Shown: piece by piece, positions 15,260 to 27,201 of the stretch
How positions within the stretch are numbered: the stretch's first letter is position 1
Layout: the number at the start of each line of letters is the position of its first letter
Source of the DNA: Metaphire vulgaris
Lineage: Eukaryota > Annelida > Clitellata > Crassiclitellata > Megascolecidae
Direction of reading: 5' to 3'
NCBI GenBank assembly: GCA_018105865.1
Contig: CM030868.1
Coordinates: forward strand, 2,937,113 to 3,001,112
Length of the DNA stretch: 64,000 bases
The notes under the pieces: model-generated
The model's database searches: none
Told to the model about the DNA's origin: nothing
The model's input: the letters and a program-made list of their open reading frames with translations, nothing else
Program-made: the position numbers and the translations under genes

Positions 15260-15377
15260 ACGGGATTCTAGGATTATCTTAACGCCGCGTCTTCGAGTGT
15301 AGGACATTATCCCACCGACATGCATTATCCTCCTGGACGTTATCTCCCGTACATTATCCCTCGGACTTTACCCCACC

Positions 15378-15562
15378 CAGTGTTTAATCTAGGCCGTTTC
15401 CGGGAGAAATTGCCCTTCCCCCCCGGAAATTTCAAATTCCCCCGGAAATTTTGGAATACTACATGGACTAACAGCGGCCCCTAGCAGAATTCCCCCGGCT
15501 TTGTCAGTTCCCCCGGCTTTTTCAGTTTCCCCCCGGAGTCCAGGAGTCTAGATTAAACACTG
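15378..15562. mobile_element. hAT-type MITE, CAGTGTTTAATCTAG family, copy 1
   Basis: CAGTGTTTAATCTAGGCCG ... CTAGATTAAACACTG. CCCCACCC occurs on both sides, sharing one base with the element end. Members: 43132 and 56545. Confidence 0.88.
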
Positions 15563-16921
15563 CCCCACCCCTCTCCCCGGAGTCCCGTGCATATTCCCCT
15601 CGGGCAAGTAAGTAATGAACATCAATATAATAGATTTTAATTTTAAATGATAGTGTAGTTTCATTCTTAATCAAGCATTTGATAACAGTTTATAAACTGT
15701 CACTTGTCTTGTACATAAGTCTAGAATTGTAGAGTCGGCTTTATAAGAAAATCATGAGGAGCATTGACTAGAACCGGGGTGGCCAAACTCTTAGAATATG
15801 ACTCTCATTGCCAGCCTGCCAGATGTCCGGTATTTGACCGGACTGTCCGGTATTTAGGTAATTTGTCCGGTTAAAAAATGGAGGCAATACCCTACATGCA
15901 TGTGTCCGGTATTTTCTTGCAAACTTCAAAACTACAACAAATAAGTCATTCACAGTCTAGTAGAATCTGATTTCTGGATTTGACTTTGCCCGGCTGACCA
16001 TTAAACTTAGGATATAGCTATTTACTTACTTACCTACTTACAGTGGTTTGCGGAAACAGCGAGTCAGTGACGCAGACTAGATTCTAATTAGACCAGTGGA
16101 TTTTACACACTTTCCGTAAATTTCAAATTCCTGCACCTACGAGTCTACGACGCTACTGCGGTGGACTGGAGAAGTTTGTTATTTTAATAACTAATAATAA
16201 ATTTTTATATCATGGATTATATCGGTGTGCTCTCATTCGGTTTGAAATTAATTTTGTCTATATAATAATATTAATATATCAAAATTTAATAGTTTATTTC
16301 TCACTGTGATTCAATATTACTCCAAGCTGTGATTAGCCCAATCTCAGAGACCATTACAGTACGATAGAGGAATGAGAAATTTTAATTAGAATTTAGCTGC
16401 ATCCATTAATTTTGCCAATTTGAAAGCTAAATATTAGTTGACATGTATTTAAATTAATCTCAAATTTTATTTATTTTCTATATAGAAATTCTAAATGGCT
16501 ATAAAATGAGTTAAGAAGATTGTCAGGCCTCCAGTAGACTGTAAAAAGGGAACTCTGTTCTTTAATGTACCTGATACTTGCACAGAATAGGGGTATCCAG
16601 TGTTCACCAACAAAGTCCGGTTGCTCCGCACACTGGTGGGCAGAAGCCATTGACGTCTATTAATAGACGCCAAGGGCAGAAGCAGATTCTTGCCCACCAG
16701 CATAGATATTGATATATGTTGGTGGGCATAGAGAGTGTTCTGGATACTCCTATTCAAGGAAGAAATGAATAAAAGCAGCCGCGCGCGATAATAAATGCAA
16801 AGTCGTGTAACAATTTCTTAAGCATCAAAGATAAAAAAATGTAAGTTTCATAAATTTATGATCCTGTTTTCATGCTTTTATAATTTTGCCGAATTTATGG
16901 ACAGAAAAACGGTATCACATC

Positions 16922-17130
16922 ATAGCCGCCCCAGCCATGACCGCCACCGTTATGACCGCCCCAGCTATCCCTGCCGTCAGTATCGTTTAGGGTTAGTGTT
17001 AGTGTCTGGGTCCAATACACTGATTTTCGTCAAAACCAATAGAGTAACTGGGGCGGTCATAGCCGGGGCGGTCATAACTGGGACGGTCATAACGGGGGCG
17101 GTCATGGCTGGGGCGGCTACGACCTGTAAC
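16922..17130. mobile_element. Palindromic element with reiterated GGGGCGGTCATAAC units
   Basis: The left arm carries three CCGCCCCAGCYATGACCGCC-like units and the right arm five reverse-complement units (GGGGCGGTCATAGC, GGGGCGGTCATAAC and so on). Read inward, the arms match over about 55 bp. Iterated subterminal sites are typical of transposase-binding ends. The amino-acid repeat frame over it is an artefact. Confidence 0.6.
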
Positions 17131-17817
17131 GAGAAAAACTCCAATCGTCTATGCTATGGATATAAGATATGACAAGATTCCGAGATTGTATTATTTACAA
17201 TGTATTGTACGTTACATGTTATGACTTATGATGTCCGTCGTCCTATTGTTATTTCTTGCCACCTATGCAGCTACACTGGTGTCCGGTATTTTGGGGACTG
17301 GAACCTGGCAACCCTAGCTGAGAGCCGCAAATAAATTTCCAAAACCTTGAGAGCCGCATTGCCACAAATGCCCACAATTAAACACGAAAAGGAGGTAGAG
17401 TGATCCAATTCTTTGCAAAATTTAGTTAAATCTATGCTGCTATTTTTATGGGACCTATGATAAAATTGGCAAAAATGGCAAAATTATTATACTGTCATGT
17501 GGCATTTGTATGCTTCTCTGATCTGATAAACTGCTTTAAAATTTTGTTAAAACTTCTCGCGAGGTGCAGATTCTGCTAGAAGATTCTGCTCTGGACTAGA
17601 AACAATTTCAATTAAGAGTTAAAGAAGATTTCAATAGAGAAGATTTCAATAGTGATAGTGACACCAATTCTCTTTCATCACAGGGCCAGTAGATTTTGTC
17701 AAAGCTCATTGAGTAAACAAAGGGGGTATTAAGTCCGGGGTTTTCATTTCATCAGGTGTACAAGGGGGATAATGTCCAGGGGAGAATGTCCGTCCCCCGC
17801 GCCTTCCGTACTACTAG

Positions 17818-18085
17818 ATGCAACGACCCGTTCAAACCTACATTGAAAAGTCTTCAGCAGTTGTCAATTCCAGTTCTTTGATGCCACGAAATTCTGCAAA
17901 TTCATTTCAGATTTTTAGAAAAAGATTAAAAACCCATCTTTTTGACCTGGCCTATCCACCAAAGACTGACCGGATACCCTGGATTTGACCTGGATCTTTA
18001 ATTATTTGGATTTGGTGTGCCATCGGTTGATGCTCCTGTGCATTACGAAGTGGTGCTATAGAAGTGTAAGATTAGATTAGATTAG
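17818..18085 (+). mobile_element. LINE C-terminus and 3' tail
   Basis: The frame SLMPRNSANSFQIFRKRLKT then HLFDLAYPPKT is typical of the extreme C-terminus of CR1/L2/I-like LINEs. It is followed by a stop, the GGTGTGCCATCGGTTGATG 3' UTR block and a (GATTA)3 tail. It is 5' truncated. Confidence 0.75.
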
Positions 18086-18159
18086 AACCAATAAGTCAAT
18101 GAAATCTATATCGTCATTATATAGTGATGCCCATACCATCAGCCGTTGTTGTATATATG

Positions 18160-18200
18160 TATTATTATTATTATTATTATTATTACTTCTACTACTACTG

Positions 18201-18232
<32 letters not shown>

Positions 18233-18268
18233 GCTACTACTACTAGAAGTAGTAGTAGCAGCAGCAGT
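18160..18268. repeat. (ATT)n/(CTA)n compound microsatellite
   Basis: ATT units become CTA/CTG units, ending in AGCAGCAGC. Confidence 0.9.
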
Positions 18269-18279
18269 ATTTCAATATT

Positions 18280-18605
18280 GTATGATGGGCAGCGAGACTG
18301 ATGGCAGATGACTGATATGTAATGGCTGATTGATAGGTGGAAGTTTGAGTGATGACAGACTGGTGATGGATGACAGAAGATTGAGAGATGACATATGACT
18401 GACATGTGCCAGACTGACAGATGAATGACAGTTGAAAGGTGACATATTATCAGATGACAGGTTATTGGGGGCCATTCATAAAAAACGTCATGCGAGTTTA
18501 GCAGTCTTTTAAATCCCCCACTGGCACACCGGCACCATTAGTCACAAATTTCAGACCCCTTAAAATATGACGTCACAACGAGTTACCGCTCTTCTCGTGT
18601 TTCCA

Positions 18606-18658
<53 letters not shown>

Positions 18659-18900
18659 CATCATCATCATCATCATCGTCGTCGTCGCTACTAGTATTTT
18701 CATTAATGTGTGATTGGCAGGTTACTGATGGGCGATGGCAGACGTTTTGATAAGTGACGGCTGATTGGCAGGTGTATGTTTGAGAGAAGACAGACTGGCG
18801 AAAGATGGAAGTTGAGTGACAGGTGCCAAACTGACAGGCGAGGGAGAGGTGAAAAGTGACAGATGACTGACAGGTGACGACGAAAAATGGTCAACTAATT
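18280..18900. repeat. Degenerate TGACAG-rich repeats flanking (ATT)n/(ATC)n
   Basis: Irregularly spaced GATGACAG, TGACTGACA and GTGACAG motifs recur in 18280-18465 and 18705-18890, and again near 19215-19330 (GATTGACAGCTAATG). An (ATT)n-(ATC)n-(GTC)n array lies at 18607-18690. A decayed tandem repeat is likely. Confidence 0.6.
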
Positions 18901-19043
18901 GAAGCGACATTATAAAGTCTTTCAGAAATCTTTAAGAAATAGAGGGGGATCGGGCCGTTGGTACGTCATATTTTAGGCTGTCTGACGTTTTGTTTTGCGC
19001 CATCCTGCACTGGCGACAGACCTGGTGTTGATGGAAAAACATT

Positions 19044-19048
<5 letters not shown>

Positions 19049-19118
<70 letters not shown>
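19049..19118. repeat. (GA)n microsatellite
   Basis: About 34 GA units followed by a GTGGGTGG run. Confidence 0.95.
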
Positions 19119-19120
<2 letters not shown>

Positions 19121-19332
19121 GGTGGGTGGGTGGGGGGTAGAGAGAGACAGAAAGAGCCCCTTAGAAAGAGATGGGCCTATAGCTCTTGTCTTAAAGTTAC
19201 TGTGGATTGACATATATCCTGTGCTGTTTGATTGATAGCAACTTGATGATTGACAGCTAATGTCTGATCGATAGCCACTGACAGCTGACGGATGATTGAC
19301 AGCTAATGTATGATAGATCGCTACTGTCTCAT

Positions 19333-19336
<4 letters not shown>

Positions 19337-19371
<35 letters not shown>

Positions 19372-19400
19372 TATATTGATATATATATATATATATATAT
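19337..19400. repeat. (AT)n microsatellite, left flank of hAT insertion
   Basis: Alternating AT. The hAT terminus CAGTGATGG begins directly after it, and the same repeat resumes at 20291. Confidence 0.95.
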
Positions 19401-20290
19401 CAGTGATGGTAATTGAATTTCTAATTCTAATTAATTAGCTAATGAATTAGCTATCTGTCTAATTCTAATTCTAATCAATTACTTCAAAATTTTTGCTAAT
19501 TCTAATTCTAATTCTAATGAATAGCTTGCTAATTGTAATTGAAAATAACAATTAGTTGCCTAATTAGCACACTTGCTTGTGTCAAGTGCTTTGGACCCAC
19601 GATCCAAACTCAAGTGGATAGAAAGTTTTGAGGAAGGATGTTTTGTTCAAGGACAAATTAAACTTCAAGTAGACTATATTCAGTCTCAAAGCAGATAAGC
19701 GATACACCTTTTACACCAGCTATGGACAATGACAAATCAGTCACACCTCAAATTAAGCCCACAACGATCTACTTCGATATATGGAAGAAACTTTACTGAA
19801 ATCAACAGAAACTGAAGAGCTCCAAAGTTACTTAGATATTCCAAACAATATGAACAATAATTGTATTTCTTTTTGGGAGGACCATAAATTGAACTTTCCC
19901 TGTTTATACCAGCTGCATTTGCAGCATCATATTATACCGGCCACATCTGCTGCTATTGAAAGATCATTTAGTGCAGCTGGATTTATTCTTAATGATAGGA
20001 TAAATCGATTAGATGATACTTTGTTTGAGTCACTTTTACTTGCAAAATTCAATTCTGATATACTCTAGATTACGGAGGATGAAATTAATTCTTGTCGTTA
20101 CATTAAAATGCATCGCAATTTTTAGTACTGCACCTCTAATTGCTAATTCTAATTAAATTAGAAGGTATCTAATTCTAATTCTAATTAATTAGTTGTGTAA
20201 TTTTGCTAATTCTAATTCTAATTGTAATTGTAAAATTTTAACTAATTCTAATTCTAATTAATTAGATAAAAGAGGCAATTACCATCACTG
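19401..20290 (+). mobile_element. Internally deleted hAT transposon, 890 bp
   Basis: Terminal inverted repeats CAGTGATGGTAATTG (19401) and CAATTACCATCACTG (ending 20290), with subterminal ATTCTA/ATTAATT repeats on both sides in inverted order. The interior retains only transposase C-terminal coding sequence. It was inserted into an (AT)n tract, so the 8-bp duplication (ATATATAT) cannot be told from the repeat. Confidence 0.93.
19582..20067 (+). pseudogene. hAT transposase C-terminus, frameshifted
   Basis: The first piece, SSALDPRSKLKWIESFEEG, matches the conserved hAT block before the C-terminal domain and ends in a stop. In another frame, 19781-20067 encodes the hAT C-terminal dimerisation domain: FPCLYQLHLQHHIIPATSAA then IERSFSAAGFILNDRINRLD. 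The signature IPATSAxxERxFSxAG is intact. The N-terminal zinc finger and most of the RNase H-like catalytic core are missing, so no active transposase can be made from it. Confidence 0.9.

Positions 20291-20371
<81 letters not shown>
20291..20371. repeat. (AT)n then (GA)n microsatellite
   Basis: Right flank of the hAT element: about 11 AT units, then about 30 GA units. Confidence 0.95.
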
Positions 20372-20377
<6 letters not shown>

Positions 20378-20478
20378 TATATATTTTATTATTATTAATA
20401 ATTACAACTTCTATTATTTATTATTATTTTTAATATTTTATTCTTCTTAAACGTACGATCTCAACCTTTATATTGAAA

Positions 20479-20507
20479 GGGCGTTACGTAATTTATGGAC
20501 GACCCCT
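20479..20507. mobile_element. Solo terminus of the GGGTCGTCCATAAATTACG family
   Basis: GTTACGTAATTTATGGACGA then CCCCTA is the same end as the element at 44837-45222. The partner end is not found here. Confidence 0.45.
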
Positions 20508-21297
20508 AAGGACTAATCCAACAGTAGGCTATAGATATGCAAAAAGTCTTGAGTGATGAAACGAATTATAACCACATTTTCTTGTGTCCCCATCTCCATT
20601 GAATGAAACCGTACTGCAGGGAAGGGAGGGATGCAGAGGAGTGAATCTTGGGCTTCAGTCCCCAAAACTGAAATCCTTCTCCCCAACCTAAAATCCCCAA
20701 CCTAAAATCCTGACTACGTCCCCTCTCCTCCCTGTTAATAACTCCCCTCACCTATTTTGTTGGCGTAATTTCTACCAATTTACAATATTATCTATACAAG
20801 CGTAATCTATATAAGCAACCATACAGACGTAAAATTAGTACGGATTTCGTTATGACGTATAAGCCTAGTCGTTGTCAGTTTCTGTTCTGTGTATAGTTTT
20901 GTTCAGAAAGAGGACGATGAGAATATAAATGCAAATAAAGGGCAAATAGCAATAGAACTTTTAACTCTTAACAATACATTTACTCAGTGTTGCGCGGTAA
21001 CGAAGTTCTGAGTACCCCGGTACATCATAATGTAACGAAGTACACAATTTGCACAGTACTTTTTACTTGTAACGAAGTAAGTTTGTATTCAAATATTGGT
21101 ACTTTTACTTCGTTACATTATGTCTGTCACGGCCTGTTACAAGAAAATTTTCTCATCGTCGACTGTCGTTGCATTTACCTGTGTTGCTGTTCAAACACGG
21201 TTTCTTATGAAGTTAGGCTAATGGTGTATATCTGTAAAGGCTGGAAAAACTAGGTTTTTAAAGGTAAGATTTTGGTTTTTAGGTTTTAATGCTTAGC

Positions 21298-21345
21298 ACA
21301 GCGATTCTCAGCCTGTGGGTCGCGACCCGGGGGCGGGGTCGAATG
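21298..21345. mobile_element. hAT-like terminus (CAGCGATTCTCAGCCTGTGG)
   Basis: Resembles the widespread hAT end CAGTGGTTCTCAACCTGTGG followed by GTCGCGACCC. The opposite end is not located. Confidence 0.45.
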
Positions 21346-21854
21346 ACGATTTGCCTGGGGTCGCCTGAAACCTTTTTCTTATGGGGTTGTCCCTTTTTAA
21401 TCACAGCAAAACTTGTAATTCTACAAAATTTTCCCATTGGTAGTTTCTAGTTTTTTAAAACTATATAGGCCTAATTGTAATTCGAGGATAGACACTGGAA
21501 TTGGAAACAATAGAATAATAATGATTTCGAACATTTTTTAGCAGTTTACAGTAAAGTGATTTTACGGTTGGGGGGAGGGGGTCGCTGCATCATGGGGAGT
21601 TAAATTGAAGGTGTCGCGGCATGTTTAGACTCTTGTCACAGAGGCTATTTCCATGTTGCTTCCATGTTGCTTAAAAGAGTCGCCCCAATAAAAATGTGAT
21701 TTAACATGATGAGATGGAGTTGCTGACGATTCCTTGTATCGTGATACTTTTTACTTAAAAAGTAATTTTTTATTTTTACTTAAGTACTGATTTACTTTTT
21801 ACTTTTACTTAAGTAATAAAATGCCCTAATACAGTAATACTTGTACTTGAGTAC

Positions 21855-21963
21855 CAGTGTTTATATTAGGCCTGTTCTTTTTGGAAGCGTGGAGAGACAA
21901 ATCTTGTCCCCCAAACATTTCAAACTCCCCCCAATGTCAAGGTGGCTAGAATAATAAACACTG
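21855..21963. mobile_element. hAT-type MITE, CAGTGTTTATTCTAGGCC family, copy 1 (short)
   Basis: CAGTGTTTATATTAGGCCTG ... GGCTAGAATAATAAACACTG. Flanks TTGAGTAC and TTGCGTAC (offset by one base) suggest the target duplication. A deletion derivative of the 41954 copy. Confidence 0.75.
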
Positions 21964-22217
21964 CTTGCGTACTCACACTCAGTACTTCATACAACACTGC
22001 ATTTACTGCTTACTACTACTCGGTACGGTAGGCCTATTCGTATATGAGTTGATGATGATGATGATGGCGATGGCGAGTGAGTAGGTTAGGCCCCTATATA
22101 CCTATATATTATACTATTTTTAGATATGAATAATAATTATTATAATAATTTATGTGAAATAATACTTATTATAATTTATGTAAAATAATACTGAAGAATA
22201 CTGAAGTTTTTCTTTCT

Positions 22218-22914
22218 TTATTATAATTTATGTAAAATAATACTGAAGAATACTGAAGTTTTTCTTTCTGTTTATGCTATACTTGTAACTTGTATATGCT
22301 ATACTTGGTATGTTGGTCGATGGTGATGGTGATGTTTGTGGTATTGATGATGATGGTGATGGTGGTGGTGATGATGATGATGACGACGATGTGGTGATCT
22401 ACCATAGCGTAGATCTTATAATTAATTGTAATTTAATTAATTTGAAAATTAGGCAAGCACCGAAGGCCATCGCCCCGAGGGGCAATGACCAGCACTTGCC
22501 TACGCAGCATTTTATCGCTGCTACCAATTTATCGGGCCCCCCGAACGGCTTGGTGGACCGACCGACACTCGGGATCGATCTCGGTACCGAGGCGAAACCG
22601 TGTTTGGTGGCAGCAGTCGAAACCACTGCTCCAAACAGGCCGGCGTCTAGAACAAACAAATCCCAATATTAATACCCACCCACTGAACAGTCACCCCACC
22701 TGGCGACTACTATGATCGCCAGGTGATCGCCAGGTGGAGTGACCTGCGCCTTTACAGTAAAGGTGATATCATAATACAGGCGTATAACAGCAGAGGCAGA
22801 GGGTATTGGGGCATTGAGGAGGCTGTTCGCTGTTCGCTGTGGTCGATTAGGCCGACGACGTCGCAGTTGAGTGAATATTGAGGGTGAGTGTACAGGTAGA
22901 ACAAAGTTGCACAA
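22218..22914 (+). repeat. Left arm of long inverted repeat
   Basis: Begins in TTATAATTTATGTAAAATAA, passes through a GAT-rich stretch and a GC-rich block (22455-22660), and ends at GTAGAACAAAGTTGCACAAG. It contains the near-tandem GATCGCCAGGTGATCGCCAG at about 22714-22735. Reading frames across it exist on both strands but resemble no family I know. Confidence 0.88.
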
Positions 22915-23387
22915 GCCACACAGGTGTTCGAATAACTGAAGAGGTTGACTGATACCGGCGATGTGTGGACAGATAGCTAAAGTTCTAAAACGGAGCGAAT
23001 ATAAACTTAAATTTGCAGTATTGGGGCTGGTAATCGAGGAATTAAATTTCTATATTTCTTAAAGCCGGTAAGCCTTATAAAATCTAATGTCGAATAACAG
23101 ATTATGTAGCCTACATATTATGTAGCCTATGCTTTTAGAGTTAAATCATATGTTAAATATACGGGTTAATGGGATTATTCTGTTAATATTGGGGTACACA
23201 TTTGGAGGGATATATAAATTTGGAGGGACTTAGTATGATAAATTGGAGACATGATATATGATTGCACATGATACATGATCTGATGGTGATTGGTACGGTT
23301 GGAGGTTAGGAAATGTTATATAGTAATATTTCTAAATTTGCTTTGTCAAGGTGAGGTTTCTCTGCTGAGGTTTCTCTGTGTACTTAT

Positions 23388-23391
<4 letters not shown>

Positions 23392-23443
<52 letters not shown>

Positions 23444-23485
23444 GTATATAATGTATATATGTACATACATACATACATACACATA
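23392..23485. repeat. (AT)n/(ACAT)n microsatellite
   Basis: AT run followed by ACAT units, inside the foldback structure. Confidence 0.9.
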
Positions 23486-23704
23486 TTATTATATACATAT
23501 ATGTCTACAGCTTGGTTGTGACCTATGTACTGTACTGCACTGTTGTTTATAGTGATTTAAGTGCTGTGTGTGTGTGTGTGTGCAAATTTCAGCTACGACA
23601 ACAGCCACAATTACTGCCGAAGTTTTCCTTTCCATGGAACTGATTTTGGCAAGTGATTTCTCGACTTGAATAATTTTAGTTTTCATTAATTTTCATAATC
23701 ATCT

Positions 23705-23830
23705 CAGGAACCGTTGAGTGCCTGGCCCCTGTTGGGACCCTATACTTAATACTACATGCCATAACAATAAATGGGTTGGCCCCCCAAAGGCCCCCGTATG
23801 TAACAACAAATGGGCTGGCACAAATGGGCT
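23705..23830 (-). mobile_element. Fragment of CAGTGGCGGCTCC MITE
   Basis: Reverse-orientation internal part of the family (GAGTGCCTGGCCCCTGTTGG, GACCCTATACTTAATACTAC). Both terminal repeats are missing or rearranged. A CGCCACTG remnant lies near 24132. Confidence 0.6.
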
Positions 23831-24329
23831 GGAACAAACCACAAATCCTGGAACCTCCTGGAGCTTGTTTTCCTCAAAGCTTGACCGTGGGACATGGGCA
23901 CTCATGCAGAGGAGGAGGGGCAAAACACCGTCATCAGTGTCGTGGTTGATATTTTAAATGTCATGGCTAATATATTTCAAGGTTTTGAAATTATGATTTC
24001 ATTATGAAGTGTTGCCTTGTGGGGCATCAGGAATTCTTAGTGGGAAAAAATTATAGGAAGTCGGGGCAAAGGTCGTTCCGGAACCCCCACCCCCGGGGGA
24101 TAACCTCCGGAACCCCACCCCCGGGGGATAACCGCCACTGAGGCCTACGGAGTGTCCGTGTCGATCCTTTCTACTTCATGAGTGATTTTATGCACATGAC
24201 ATGTTTACTTTCAGGGACACGAACGGAGAGCAACGATGAGAATTGAAACACTCGACTGGACTTCTTATAATGACTTATAATGAAATGTTGCATACATTTA
24301 ATAATGACAATAATGAAATGTTGTACTGC

Positions 24330-24880
24330 TGATGGAATTCATTCAGTATCTATAAATATGTATCTATTCAGTATCTATAAATATGTATCTATCTAGCATT
24401 ATATAGGAATATATAAGTATAGGTAGGATCTATATATAGGAAGGAACATATAGGATCTATATAGAGGAATCTTCCATATATAGGAGTATATATAAGAATA
24501 TATATAGGATCTATATACTATATAAGGATCTATATATATATATATAAGTATATATAACGATCTATATAGGATCTATATACTATATATAATATATATCTAT
24601 ATATATAATATATAAAAGGATCTATATATATAATATATGAGTATATATAACGATCTATATAGGTAGGATCTATATACTATATAAGGATCTATATATATAA
24701 TATATATCTATATATATAATATATGAGTATATATAAGCTATATATTATATCTATATATTATATAAGGATCTTATATAAGGATCTCTAGTGTAGAATCTTC
24801 CATATATGGATCTATATAGGAGTATATAAGGATCTAATATACTAGTTATCTATATACTGTGTATAGGATCAGTATATATG
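24330..24880. repeat. GGATCTATATA lattice (AT-rich degenerate satellite)
   Basis: Dozens of irregular GATCTATATA, AGTATATATA and ATCTTCCATATA units with variable spacing, in the interior of the foldback structure. Confidence 0.75.
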
Positions 24881-26044
24881 CTAGACTTTCTACCGTGATA
24901 CTAAATAGTAGTAGCAATAACATAACACATTAATTTCTCTTGTTTAATGATACAATACATTTTTTCTTATTTTTCCTTAACCTCATCCGATTACCTCATC
25001 ATCATCATCATTATATCATAGTAAAAATTTAATCATAGTAATAAAGGAATGGTGGTGGAGCTCTGGTGGCTGGCGCGCTTTGGCTGGCGGCGCTTCTGGA
25101 GCTTTCGCAAAGTCTGGTCTATATCGAATAAACAATATACCAAAATAAATACAATTATGCAAGAAGGAATTAAAGTTGATTATTAGTACCATGGTTCAAC
25201 CATTAACATACATTTCAATACCCCCTCATGGTCGGGATAATACGATATATATGCCCCCTCCCAAAAATCAGACTACCTAGTCTTTTATGTCATTTAATAA
25301 ACTACATGGTTTATCCCATTTGATTACTTCAAGACTCTCCACTCACCCGTCGGTTCCAGGTTGGCGTGATAACTTTTAACATTATTAGCTGTGAAAATAC
25401 AGGGTGCGCCGAATAACATTTCTATAACTTCATCTTAACACTTCTCTAGAAGGCGTATAGAAGGATGGGCTACCAATGACATCTCTGAATCTCTCAGACT
25501 TCTAGTCTTTGGATGTTACAGTATTTAAGATATATCAGTTTAAACTCACTTGGCAGTACATTGGATGACAGTTAAAAGACAATCTACATTTTGTCCCCCA
25601 CGCTAATGGAAGCTAATGATCACATCGCAAATATGACTGAAAATATGACTTAAGTTTCGAAATTAATCAGTAGGTTTTGGTCAGGCTTACCGGCTTTGGA
25701 AATCAGTCTTTCGGAATTATTCTTTCGATTTCGAGACAGAATTGAATTCAACGAACCGTCACCCCCAACAGAATTGAATTCAACGACAGCTTAAACGTTC
25801 AACTGGCGCGTGTGATATCCAGATCCAACAGAAGTCGTCTTTCTACGTCCAACAAGACATATTCAACGCTTTGAACAGAATTAGACAGATTTAGATCTAA
25901 AGCAATGCAGGTGTGTAGGTGCATCTAAACTGACTTCGTACACTCATATACTTCTCACACACTCGGGCTGCATCGTCGGCTGTAAGCGAACAGCCTCCTC
26001 CGCTGTTCAACCGTTATACACCTGTAGGCCTATTATGATATCAC

Positions 26045-26717
26045 CTTGTGCAACTTTGTTCTACCTGTACACTCACCCTCAATATTCACTCGACTGCGAC
26101 GTCGTCGGCCAATCGACCACAGCGTACAGCGAACAGCCTCCTCAATGCCCCAATACCCTCTGCCTCTGCTGTTATACGCCTGTATTATGATATCACCTTT
26201 ACTGTAAAGGCGCAGGTCACTCCACCTGGCGATCACCTGGCGATCATAGTAGTCGCCAGGTGGGGTGACTGTTCAGTGGGTGGGTATTAATATTGGGATT
26301 TGTTTGTTCTAGACGCCGGCCTGTTTGGAGCAGTGGTTTCGACTGCTGCCACCAAACACGGTTTCGCCTCGGTACCGAGATCGATCCCGAGTGCCGGTCG
26401 GTCCACCAAGCCGTTCGGGGGGCCCGATAAATTGGTAGCAGCGATAAAATGCTGCGTAGGCAAGTGCTGGTCATTGCCCCTCGGGGCGATGGCCTTCGGT
26501 GCTTGCCTAATTTTCAAATTAATTAAATTACAATTAATTATAAGATCTACGCTATGGTAGATCACCACATCGTCGTCATCATCATCACCACCATCACCAT
26601 CATCATCAATACCACAAACATCACCATCACCATCGACCAATATACAAGTATAGCATAAACAGAAAGAAAAAAACTTCACAAAAACTTCTGTATTATTTTA
26701 CATAAATTATAATAATT
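26045..26717 (-). repeat. Right arm of long inverted repeat
   Basis: Reverse complement of the left arm with very few differences, e.g. CCGACACTCG versus CCGGCACTCG and two fewer GAT-type units. Just inside it (25980-26044) lies a partial extra copy of an arm segment (CGAACAGCCTCCTC...TATGATATCACCTT), so the arm was extended by a local duplication. Confidence 0.88.
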
Positions 26718-27109
26718 TTAGGCTTTTAGGCTGTTGTCATCAAACCATACCATCGCCGTTAAAAATAATACATATAATATTTTAATATAAAATATATAGA
26801 TAATAATATATCAGGCCCGTACGAAGTGGGGTGTAGGGGGGTGCACCCCCTGGAAAAATTCAGGGATTACAGCGCCCGTGGAGGCAGGTCGGAATCGCAA
26901 ATGGAAATAATTGGAGAGTAAATTCCCTGCTTAAGAACCTTTCTTTTGTTTGTCAGGAGTAAATTCCGTGCGTCAAGACTTTTCTTCTTTTTTCTCGCCA
27001 GCTGCTTTTAAGATGTGAAAGAAAATCTGCAACCCCTGCTGACAATTTATTCCTAGGTGCCTGATATATAGTGAAACATTTTGTGTCTAGCTATTTTACA
27101 TGTCACACA

Positions 27110-27112
27110 CAG

Positions 27113-27145
<33 letters not shown>

Positions 27146-27147
27146 TG

Positions 27148-27200
<53 letters not shown>
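27110..27200. repeat. (AT)n/(GTAT)n microsatellite
   Basis: AT and GTAT units; no gene nearby. Confidence 0.95.

Positions 27201-27201
<1 letters not shown>

Larger units (their letters stand above)
22218..26717. mobile_element. 4.5-kb foldback structure with long inverted arms
   Basis: Two inverted arms of about 670-700 bp (22218-22914 and 26045-26717) flank about 3.1 kb of non-coding, AT-rich DNA. The interior has no transposase, only (TA)n and a GGATCTATATA lattice. This is consistent with a foldback or long-terminal-inverted-repeat non-autonomous transposon, or with an inverted duplication. I could not define a target duplication because the outer ends are AT-rich. Confidence 0.7.

Noticed and set aside
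19932..20067. Intact host gene derived from a hAT transposase
   Set aside because: The domain lies between the element's own terminal repeats and its upstream part is frameshifted, so it is transposon debris, not a domesticated gene.
22310..22672. 120-codon frame in the inverted-repeat arm and its mirror copy at 26287-26679
   Set aside because: Open on both strands, starts in a GAT microsatellite, matches no family I know. Its repetition comes from the arm duplication.
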